A stretch of DNA of 14,126 nucleotides from positions 1-14,126 of the forward strand of contig CADCWB010000182.1 of the NCBI GenBank assembly GCA_902806295.1, given 5' to 3'. The translations under genes were made by a program, and so were the position numbers. The notes below the pieces were generated by a model. The model did not search any database. It had not been told where the DNA came from and saw only the letters and a list, made by a program, of their open reading frames with translations. The DNA is from an uncultured Sphingomonas sp. (GTDB lineage Bacteria; Pseudomonadota; Alphaproteobacteria; Sphingomonadales; Sphingomonadaceae). Shown piece after piece: positions 7,563-14,126 of this stretch. Numbering within the stretch: the stretch's first letter is position 1; every line of letters starts with the position of its first letter.

Positions 7563-10500
7563 CTTCTTCTCCCCGGCAATTACCACCCGAGCTAGACCGC
7601 GGGACAGCTGCAGAGCGCCGTTCAGCCGCGCGCCCGGCGTCGCCCAGTCGCGGCTCACCAGCAGCTTGCTATCCGGCCGCAGCTTGGCCGCGCCTTTGAG
7701 CCGCTCGACATAACCGAGCAGGCCGGGGAGGTCGGGGAAGCCGCCGTCGGCAAAGGTCACCACCGCTCCGCGCGCGCCGACATCCAGCTTGGCGACCCGC
7801 GCCTTGCGGCAGTTAATCTTGGTTTCGACCACCTGCAGCAGGTTCTGCGTCTCGTCCGGCAATGGACCGAAGCGATCGATCAGCTCGGCTGCGAATTCTT
7901 CCACCTGGCGCGCTTCGTCCAGCTCGCCCAAGCGGCGATACAGGCCCATGCGAAGGTCGAGATCCGGGGCATAATCCTCCGGGATCATGATCGCTGCTTC
8001 GACATTGATCTGCGGGTTGAACTCGGACTCGCGCTCCTGCTTGCCGGTCTTCACCTCCATGATCGCCTCTTCCAGCATCGATTGGTAGAGTTCGAAGCCG
8101 ACCTCCTTGATGTGGCCCGACTGCTCATCGCCAAGCAGGTTGCCGGCCCCGCGGATGTCGAGGTCATGGCTGGCAAGCTGGAATCCCGCACCCAGACTGT
8201 CGAGATTGGCCAGCACCTGCAGCCGCTTCTCCGCGGTTTCGGTGATTTGCCGATCCGGCGTAGTGGTCATGTAGGCGTAAGCGCGCGTCTTCGACCGGCC
8301 GACCCGCCCGCGCAGCTGATAAAGCTGGGCCAGGCCGAAACGGTCGGCACGGTGCACGATCAGCGTGTTGGCGCTGGGAATATCGAGACCGCTTTCGACG
8401 ATGGTCGTCGAGAGAAGCACGTCATACTTGCGATCGTAGAATGCGCTCATCCGCTCCTCGACCTCGGTCGGGCTCATCTGCCCGTGCGCGGTAACCGCCT
8501 TCACCTCGGGCACTTCTTCGCGCAGCCACTCCTCGATGTCCGGCAAGTCTGCGACTCGCGGCACGACGAAGTAGGTCTGCCCGCCGCGGAAATGCTCGCG
8601 CAGCAGTGCCTCGCGAGTGACGATTGGATCCCACGGCGTGACATAGGTACGTACCGCCAGCCGATCGACAGGCGGTGTTTGAATCACGGAGAGTTCGCGC
8701 AGACCCGACATCGCCATCTGCAGCGTGCGTGGTATCGGCGTTGCCGTCAGCGTCAGCACATGAACGTCAGTACGCAGCGCCTTAAGCCGTTCTTTGTGCG
8801 TGACCCCGAAACGCTGCTCCTCGTCAACGATGACCAGGCCAAGCTTCTTGAACTTGATCGACTTGGCCAGCAGCGCATGGGTGCCGATCACGATGTCGAC
8901 CTGACCCGCTTCCAGCCCGTCGCGGGTCTTCTTGGCTTCGGCGGCGGGCACCAGTCGCGACAGCCGGCCGACCTCGATCGGAAAGCCCTTCATCCGCTCG
9001 GCGAAGCTGGAATAATGCTGCCGCGCGAGCAGGGTGGTCGGGCAGATCAGCGCCACCTGGTAACCGGCCATGGCGGCAACGAATGCCGCCCGTAGTGCTA
9101 CCTCCGTCTTGCCGAAGCCAACATCGCCGCAAACCAGCCGGTCCATCGGCTTGCCAGCGCCCAGATCGTCCAGCACGTCGCTGATCGCCCGCTGCTGATC
9201 GTCGGTTTCCTCATACGGGAAGCGGTCGACCATGGCGGGGTAGGCGCTGTCGGGCTCGGCCACGACTCCGGCGCGGGTGGCGCGGATGGCGGCAGTCGCG
9301 ATAAGCTCACCCGCGATCTCGCGGATGCGCTCCTTCATCCGCGCCTTGCGCCGCTGCCACGCCTCGCCGCCGAGCCGGTCGAGCGTGACACTCTCCTCGC
9401 CCGAGCCGTAGCGCGACAGCACGTCGATGTTCTCGACCGGAACGTACAGCTTGTTGCCGCCGGCATATTCCAGCGCCACGCAGTCGTGCGGAGCCCGGCC
9501 CACCTGCACCTGGGTCAGGCCCTCATACCGACCGATTCCGTGCTCCATGTGCACGACCAGATCGCCTGGCGTCAGCGTGGCGAGCTCGGATAGGAAGGCG
9601 TCGGCGCTCTTTTTCCGCTTGCGGCGGCGGACGAGCCGGTCACCGAGCATATCCTGCTCGGTCAGCACGGCAACGTCCGGCGTGGTGAAACCGTGATCGA
9701 GCGGCAGGACGATCAACGAAGCCTGCTGCGTGGCGCCCAGCGCCTCCTGCCACCCCGCCGCACCTTTGAAGCTGGTCAGCCCATGATCCTTGAGCAGCCC
9801 CGCCAGCCGCTCGCGCGCTCCGCCGGTATAGCTCGCCAGGACCACCTTGTGCCCGGATTTCCGAAGCTTGCCGACATGAGCGACAACCGCTTCGTAGATA
9901 TTCTCGTTCTTGGCCCGCTCCGGGGCAAAATCCCGCGCGGGGGTCACGCCGAAGTCGATCACTCGCTCGCTGGCGGGCTCGGGGAAGGAGGAGGTGAGGT
10001 GCACCGGCCGATCGGCCAACTGCTCGTCCCACTCCTTGCCACCGAGATAGAGCGCCTTCGGCTCGAGCGGGCGATAGCTGCCCGGCTCCGCCACCATCGC
10101 CCGTTCCCGATTCTCGTAATAATCGTGGATCGAATCGTAACGCGAGCCGACCGCGCCATCGACGCCGGACTCGCGAACGATCAGGTCATGCTCACCCAGA
10201 TGATCGAACAGCGTGCCGAGCCGATCCTCAAACAGCGGCAGCCAATGCTCCATGCCGGCCAGCCGCCGCCCCTCGCTGATCGCCTGGTACAGCGGATCGC
10301 CCGTCGCATTGCCACCGAATTTCTCGCGATAGCGAGTGCGGAAGCGCTTGACGCTGTCCTCGTCCAGCAATGCCTCGGAGGCCGGCATCAGCGTGAAGGC
10401 CGCGGCCTCGCCCGTGGTGCGCTGGTCGGCGGGATCAAACGCCCGCATGGTCTCGATCTCATCGCCAAAGAAGTCGAGGCGGATGGCGTGCTTCTGCCCA

Positions 10501-11036
10501 GCCGGGAACAGGTCGATCAGGCTGCCGCGCACCGCGAAGTCGCCGGCGTCGGCCACCGCGTCGGTCCGCTGATAGCCGTTGGCACTGAGCAGGCTGATCA
10601 GCTGGTCGCGGTCGATCCGCTCGCCCGGGGCCAGGTGGCGGGTGAGCTGGCGAATGCGAAACGGGGTAAGGGTACGCTGCGTCACCGCATTCGCCGTCAC
10701 GATCAGCAGCTGCGGCCCGACACGCGGGCCTTGCAGGGCGTGCAATGACGCCAGCCGTTCGGCCATGACACGCAGCGAAGGGGACGCGCGATCGTATGGC
10801 AAGCAGTCCCAGGCGGGCAGGCTGATGACCTGCAGCTCCGGCGCGAACACCGGCGCGGTATCGGCCAGGGAGCGCATCGCCGCCTCGTCGGGCACGATGA
10901 TTACTGCCCGCCCGCCCTTGCCGGTGCCGTGCGCCGCTCGCGCAAGGTCGGCGGCAAGCCACGGCAGGAAGCCCATGGGCACGCCGGCCAGGGTGAGCGG
11001 CTCGCGGGTGCCTAGTATGCGTTGAAGATCAGCCAC
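7530..11036 (-). CDS. mfd: Transcription-repair coupling factor Mfd
   Basis: Double-stranded DNA translocase that finds RNA polymerase stalled at lesions, pushes it off, and recruits UvrA for nucleotide excision repair. The 1168-residue length is usual for the family. The N-terminal part is the UvrB-like module (for example LPAWDCLPYDRASPS). The RNA-polymerase-interacting domain begins near residue 491 (GDLVVHMEHGIGRYEGL). The translocase module has Walker A GDVGFGKT at 637-644, the DEEQ box at 738-741, TATPIPRT, and motif VI QLRGRVGRS at 907-915. The TRG motif is at 951-974, and a C-terminal regulatory domain ends the protein. The start is GTG, three bases after the sdhE stop (TGA CGA GTG), with no obvious Shine-Dalgarno sequence, pointing to coupling with sdhE. 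All catalytic motifs are intact. Confidence 0.98.
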   Translation of the reverse strand: MADLQRILGTREPLTLAGVPMGFLPWLAADLARAAHGTGKGGRAVIIVPDEAAMRSLADTAPVFAPELQVISLPAWDCLPYDRASPSLRVMAERLASLHALQGPRVGPQLLIVTANAVTQRTLTPFRIRQLTRHLAPGERIDRDQLISLLSANGYQRTDAVADAGDFAVRGSLIDLFPAGQKHAIRLDFFGDEIETMRAFDPADQRTTGEAAAFTLMPASEALLDEDSVKRFRTRYREKFGGNATGDPLYQAISEGRRLAGMEHWLPLFEDRLGTLFDHLGEHDLIVRESGVDGAVGSRYDSIHDYYENRERAMVAEPGSYRPLEPKALYLGGKEWDEQLADRPVHLTSSFPEPASERVIDFGVTPARDFAPERAKNENIYEAVVAHVGKLRKSGHKVVLASYTGGARERLAGLLKDHGLTSFKGAAGWQEALGATQQASLIVLPLDHGFTTPDVAVLTEQDMLGDRLVRRRKRKKSADAFLSELATLTPGDLVVHMEHGIGRYEGLTQVQVGRAPHDCVALEYAGGNKLYVPVENIDVLSRYGSGEESVTLDRLGGEAWQRRKARMKERIREIAGELIATAAIRATRAGVVAEPDSAYPAMVDRFPYEETDDQQRAISDVLDDLGAGKPMDRLVCGDVGFGKTEVALRAAFVAAMAGYQVALICPTTLLARQHYSSFAERMKGFPIEVGRLSRLVPAAEAKKTRDGLEAGQVDIVIGTHALLAKSIKFKKLGLVIVDEEQRFGVTHKERLKALRTDVHVLTLTATPIPRTLQMAMSGLRELSVIQTPPVDRLAVRTYVTPWDPIVTREALLREHFRGGQTYFVVPRVADLPDIEEWLREEVPEVKAVTAHGQMSPTEVEERMSAFYDRKYDVLLSTTIVESGLDIPSANTLIVHRADRFGLAQLYQLRGRVGRSKTRAYAYMTTTPDRQITETAEKRLQVLANLDSLGAGFQLASHDLDIRGAGNLLGDEQSGHIKEVGFELYQSMLEEAIMEVKTGKQERESEFNPQINVEAAIMIPEDYAPDLDLRMGLYRRLGELDEARQVEEFAAELIDRFGPLPDETQNLLQVVETKINCRKARVAKLDVGARGAVVTFADGGFPDLPGLLGYVERLKGAAKLRPDSKLLVSRDWATPGARLNGALQLSRGLARVVIAGEKKAEPAREVVSA

Positions 11037-11039
11037 TCG

Positions 11040-11306
11040 TCACCGCGCGATGGGCAGGTAGTCGAGCTGCTGCATGGCCTGCATCAACTCACCTCGATAG
11101 CGTTCCGGGAACGGCTGCGTTCCGATCGCCCAGGCCATGATGTCCACGTCCTGCTCGTCTAGCAGCTCGGCGAATTGCGTGCGCTCGTCCGCGCTCCAGC
11201 TGCTTGAATGACGGTCGAAGAAACCGCCAATCATCATGTCCGCCTCGCGTGTGCCGCGATGGTGCGCGCGCCAGTGAAGGCGCTTCAGCTCGTCATCTGG
11301 ATGCAT
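11040..11306 (-). CDS. sdhE: Succinate dehydrogenase assembly factor SdhE (DUF339)
   Basis: Small cytosolic protein (88 residues) that promotes covalent attachment of FAD to the flavoprotein subunit of succinate dehydrogenase. It carries the family signature RGxxE as RGTRE, within LKRLHWRAHHRGTREADMMI, followed by GGFFDRH and the conserved DVDIMAWAIG segment near the C-terminus. The frame stays open far upstream across recG, but similarity begins only at this short N-terminus. ATG at 11306 gives the usual number of residues before the LKRL helix; ATG at 11315 (MGSMHP) is an equally possible start. Neither has a good Shine-Dalgarno sequence. It probably heads a two-gene unit with mfd and is divergent from recG. 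sdhE between recG and mfd is a known alphaproteobacterial arrangement; no functional link to DNA repair is implied. Confidence 0.92.
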   Translation of the reverse strand: MHPDDELKRLHWRAHHRGTREADMMIGGFFDRHSSSWSADERTQFAELLDEQDVDIMAWAIGTQPFPERYRGELMQAMQQLDYLPIAR

Positions 11307-11369
11307 CGAGCCCATGTAGGTGGAACATAGCGGCATTGCGAGCCGTGATTGTGCGGCTAGACAGACGGC
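11307..11369. promoter_or_regulatory. Divergent sdhE/recG promoter region
   Basis: This gap of about 63 bases must hold start signals for both directions. Toward recG, TTGCGA (11336-11341), a 16-base spacer and TAGACA (11358-11363) form a weak sigma-70-like pair whose start point would fall at or next to the recG ATG. Toward sdhE, TATGTT (minus strand, 11329-11324) resembles a -10 box 8 bases before the ATG at 11315, with no clear -35. A 5-bp inverted repeat, AGCCG/CGGCT (11341-11345 and 11354-11358), lies between. The individual boxes are weak matches; only the divergent geometry is firm. Confidence 0.35.
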
Positions 11370-13424
11370 ATGCGCCCCGAACTGCTCAACCCATTGTTCA
11401 CCGAGGTCGAGGCGCTGAAAGGTGTCGGTTCGCAGGTCGGCAAGCTGCTGAACCGGCTGGGCCTGAGCCGCCTGGTCGACCTGCTGTTCCACCTGCCCAC
11501 CGGCACCATCGAGCGGGTGCGCGTCGGCGGGGCGAGCGAGGCCGTGCTCGGATCCAACGTCATCCTGCGGGTTACTCCGTTCGAGGCGCGCTCCTCGGCG
11601 GGGCGCGGGCCGACCCGCATCTACTGCTCGGACGAGGCCGGCAACGTCATCACACTGGCGTTCTTCAGCAACCCAGGCTGGGCCAAGAAGCAGCTCCCGC
11701 TGGGTGAGCAGAAGATCGTTTCCGGCCGGCTCGATCGTTATGGCGACCAGTGGCAGATGGTTCACCCTGAAGTACTGGACGTCGCCAAGGGCGCCGAGCT
11801 GTCGTTGCGCGAGCCGGTCTACCCTCTGACCGAAGGCCTCACCAGCAAACGCGTCCGCGAGATGGTGAATGGTGCGCTGGAGCGGGCGCCGAGCTTGCCG
11901 GAGTGGATCGAGCCGTCCGTGCTGTCCAGCCGCAACTGGCTGCCGTGGCGCGTCAGCTTGGCCAAGGCTCATGCCGAGCCCGGCGAGGAAAGCGCCCGCA
12001 CCCGACTGGCCTATGACGAGATCTTCGCCAACCAGCTGGCCTTGCAGCTGCTTCGCCAAGTCAACCGGCGCAAGCGCGGCGTCGCGCTGCAGGGCGATGG
12101 GCGACTGCGGGAGCGCCTGCGGTTGCCTTACGATCTGACCGGGGCACAGCGGCGGGTTGTTGAAGAGATACGCGGCGATATGGCCCAGGTCACGCCGATG
12201 CTCCGGCTGCTGCAAGGCGACGTCGGTTCGGGCAAGACGCTGGTGGCGCTGCTGGCGATGTTGAACGCGGTCGAAGCTGGGGCTCAGGCGGCATTGCTTG
12301 CGCCAACCGAGATCCTGGCGCGGCAGCACCATGCCACGTTGCTGAAGGAGCTCGACCCGATCGGCTTGCGGGTTGCCATCCTGACCGGGCGGGAGAAGGG
12401 CCGGGTGCGCGACAGTGTGCTGATGGGGCTGGCGGACGGCAGCATTGACATTCTGGTCGGCACGCATGCGATTTTCCAGGATAAGGTGGCCTACCGCAAC
12501 CTTGGGTTGGCCGTGATCGACGAGCAGCACCGGTTCGGCGTGTCGCAACGCCTGCTGCTGAGCGCCAAGGCGGAGCGGCCACCGCACCTGCTGGTGATGA
12601 CCGCAACTCCGATCCCGCGGACCCTGGCCCTGACGCAATTTGGGGAGATGGAAGTCAGCCGCATCGACGAGATGCCGCCGGGCCGAACGCCGGTGGAGAC
12701 TCGCGTCATCTCCGATGAGCGGCTCGGCGACGTCATTGAGGGCTTGACCCGGCATGTCGCGGCGGGCGGTCAGGCCTATTGGGTGTGTCCGCTGGTGGAA
12801 GAGAGCGAGAACAGCGACGCTGCCGCCGCCGAGGAGCGAGCCGCCATCCTCCGCCAGCGCTTTCCCGGTCAGGTCGGCCTGGTGCACGGTCGGATGAAGG
12901 GGCCGGACAAGGATGCGGTGATGAGGGCTTTCGCCGGCGCGGAACTGGCGGTGCTGGTCGCCACGACGGTGATCGAAGTCGGCGTTGACGTGCCCAATGC
13001 GACGCTGATGATTGTCGAAGGGGCCGAGCGTTTCGGCCTGGCGCAGCTGCACCAGCTGCGCGGTCGGATCGGCCGGGGCAGCGCCAAGTCGACCTGCCTG
13101 CTGATCCGCGGCCAGCAGCTGAGCGAAACGGGTCGGGCCCGGCTAGCGCTGATGCGGGAGACCAGCGACGGATTCCGTATCGCCGAGGAGGATCTGAAGC
13201 TGCGGGGACCGGGCGAGATTCTGGGTACGCGGCAGAGCGGCGAGGCGGCGTTCAGGCTGGCGTCCCCGGAGCTGGTGGCCGAGTTGGTGCCCGCGGCGAC
13301 CGACGACGCCCGACTGTTGCTGGACCGCGATGGTGGCCTGGCGGGAGAGCGAGGGCAGGCGGCCCGGCTGTGCCTTTACCTGTTCGAACGCGATCAGGCG
13401 GTGGACTTGTTGCGAAGCGGCTAG
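11370..13424 (+). CDS. recG: ATP-dependent DNA helicase RecG
   Basis: Superfamily 2 translocase that remodels stalled replication forks and branch-migrates Holliday junctions and R-loops. It has 684 residues, the usual size. The N-terminal wedge/OB-fold region covers about residues 55-150. The helicase core has Walker A GDVGSGKT at 283-290, PTEILARQH, the DEQH box at 384-387, TATPIPRT, HGRMKG, and motif VI QLRGRIGRG at 562-570. The TRG motif, which couples ATP hydrolysis to translocation, is at 601-624 and ends in LGTRQSG. No Shine-Dalgarno sequence precedes the ATG, whose upstream bases are GACAGACGGC. The stop overlaps the stop of the opposing tyrS. Nothing essential is missing. Confidence 0.98.
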   Translation: MRPELLNPLFTEVEALKGVGSQVGKLLNRLGLSRLVDLLFHLPTGTIERVRVGGASEAVLGSNVILRVTPFEARSSAGRGPTRIYCSDEAGNVITLAFFSNPGWAKKQLPLGEQKIVSGRLDRYGDQWQMVHPEVLDVAKGAELSLREPVYPLTEGLTSKRVREMVNGALERAPSLPEWIEPSVLSSRNWLPWRVSLAKAHAEPGEESARTRLAYDEIFANQLALQLLRQVNRRKRGVALQGDGRLRERLRLPYDLTGAQRRVVEEIRGDMAQVTPMLRLLQGDVGSGKTLVALLAMLNAVEAGAQAALLAPTEILARQHHATLLKELDPIGLRVAILTGREKGRVRDSVLMGLADGSIDILVGTHAIFQDKVAYRNLGLAVIDEQHRFGVSQRLLLSAKAERPPHLLVMTATPIPRTLALTQFGEMEVSRIDEMPPGRTPVETRVISDERLGDVIEGLTRHVAAGGQAYWVCPLVEESENSDAAAAEERAAILRQRFPGQVGLVHGRMKGPDKDAVMRAFAGAELAVLVATTVIEVGVDVPNATLMIVEGAERFGLAQLHQLRGRIGRGSAKSTCLLIRGQQLSETGRARLALMRETSDGFRIAEEDLKLRGPGEILGTRQSGEAAFRLASPELVAELVPAATDDARLLLDRDGGLAGERGQAARLCLYLFERDQAVDLLRSG

Positions 13425-14126
13425 GCAGTAAGCAGCCCATGCTTCTTCTTGCCGAGGCTGAGCTTCAGATCGCCACTCACCCGCACAATGAGGCTGGGAT
13501 CGGTGACGAGCTCGTCGCACAGCCTGACCGCGCCCTCCGAGATCTTGCGCTTCGCCTCGCCATTGGATGCGCAGAACCCCAGCGCCGTCAGGGCAGCAAG
13601 GATCCCGATCTCGCCGCCGGTGGAGAGCGTCGGCAGTCCGGCCGCCGAGCCGCCGGCGAAGGTCTGGCGAGCCGTCTGCGCTGCCTCTTCCGCCGTGGTT
13701 CGTCCGTGCAGCAGCGTGGTCGCTTCGGTTGCTAGTACCACCTTGGCGTCGTTGATCTCCGCACCTTCCAGCGCTTCCAGTCTGGCGATCTCCTCGAGCG
13801 GCACGTCAGTGAAGCGGCGCAGGAACTTGCCGACATCCGCGTCCGCCGTGTTGCGCCAGAACTGCCAGTAATCGTAAACGCTCAGCCGATATCCTTCAGG
13901 TCCCTCCGAATTGAGCCAGACGGCACCGCTCTCGGTCTTGCCCATCTTGCGGCCATCGGAAGTGGTGAGCAGCGGGGTGGTCACACCGAACACCTCCGCC
14001 TGCGCGACACGGCGGGTGAGCTCGATGCCGTTGACGATGTTGCCCCACTGGTCCGACCCGCCCATCTGCAGCCGGCACCCGGCGCGGCTGTAGAGCTCGA
14101 GAAAATCGTAGCCCTGCAGGATCATG
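13421..14126 (-). CDS. tyrS: Tyrosyl-tRNA synthetase, C-terminal part (N-terminus beyond window edge)
   Basis: Class I aminoacyl-tRNA synthetase that charges tRNA-Tyr. The frame is open to the right edge, and the first visible Met (14125) is internal, so the true start lies outside; 234 residues are visible. Seen in order: the tyrosine-site segment QMGGSDQWGNI, the signature loop as KMGKT (bases 13934-13948) instead of KMSKS, a helical anticodon-binding region with DYWQFWRNT, and a C-terminal S4-like RNA-binding domain over about the last 65 residues, ending in KKKHGLLTA. The HIGH motif and the start of the Rossmann fold are missing because of the window edge. KMGKT-type TyrRS is familiar in this bacterial group, so the change is not a defect. 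The stop lies in the same CTAG as the recG stop. Confidence 0.96.
   Translation of the reverse strand, partial: MILQGYDFLELYSRAGCRLQMGGSDQWGNIVNGIELTRRVAQAEVFGVTTPLLTTSDGRKMGKTESGAVWLNSEGPEGYRLSVYDYWQFWRNTADADVGKFLRRFTDVPLEEIARLEALEGAEINDAKVVLATEATTLLHGRTTAEEAAQTARQTFAGGSAAGLPTLSTGGEIGILAALTALGFCASNGEAKRKISEGAVRLCDELVTDPSLIVRVSGDLKLSLGKKKHGLLTA

Noticed and set aside
8082..9095. 337-codon plus-strand frame inside mfd
   Set aside because: Antisense to conserved Mfd helicase motifs; composition is that of a codon-phase shadow, with no domain or ribosome site.
9693..10748. 351-codon plus-strand frame inside mfd
   Set aside because: Antisense to the Mfd N-terminal half; no recognisable domain, and explained by GC-rich third positions.
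11316..13052. Long minus-strand open frame continuous with sdhE and running across most of recG
   Set aside because: recG motifs are intact on the other strand, the frame's product is rich in Gln/Arg/His with no recognisable domain, and sdhE similarity begins only at the short N-terminus. It is an open shadow frame in GC-rich DNA.

Overview
The window is GC-rich, densely coded chromosomal DNA that looks like a sphingomonad-type alphaproteobacterium (Sphingomonadaceae). This rests on the character of the ClpX, TamA/TamB, SdhE, Mfd, RecG and TyrRS sequences, GC-biased codon use, a KMGKT-type TyrRS, and the alphaproteobacterial neighbourhood mfd-sdhE-recG. Genus is an inference. No phage, transposon, CRISPR, tRNA or rRNA signal was seen. 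No gap between genes exceeds about 115 bases.

Left part (1-7501, all on +): the 3' two thirds of clpX, then a 114-base gap with two small inverted repeats, then a tight run of three genes. These are tamA (Omp85-family outer-membrane protein), tamB (large inner-membrane-anchored bridge protein) and a 62-codon gene for a predicted lipoprotein. The two internal junctions are both TGATG stop/start overlaps, so the three proteins are probably translationally coupled. TamA and TamB together form the translocation and assembly module, which acts in outer-membrane biogenesis. The small lipoprotein is the least explained gene here and is a candidate accessory factor.

Middle part (7530-11306, all on -): sdhE, an assembly factor that helps attach FAD to succinate dehydrogenase, is followed after 3 bases by mfd, the transcription-repair coupling factor, which starts with GTG. 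mfd runs tail to tail into the tam operon with a 28-base gap.

Right part (11370-14126): recG on + is divergent from sdhE across about 63 bases. It ends tail to tail with tyrS on -, the two stop codons lying inside one shared CTAG. tyrS runs off the right edge and lacks its N-terminal catalytic part.

The genes are mostly housekeeping: protein unfolding (ClpX), envelope assembly (TamA/TamB/lipoprotein), respiration (SdhE), DNA repair and fork rescue (Mfd, RecG) and translation (TyrRS). I did not find a clearly new system. The best leads are the tamB-coupled lipoprotein, the TamA N-terminal extension with its non-ATG start, and the SD-less divergent starts of sdhE and recG.
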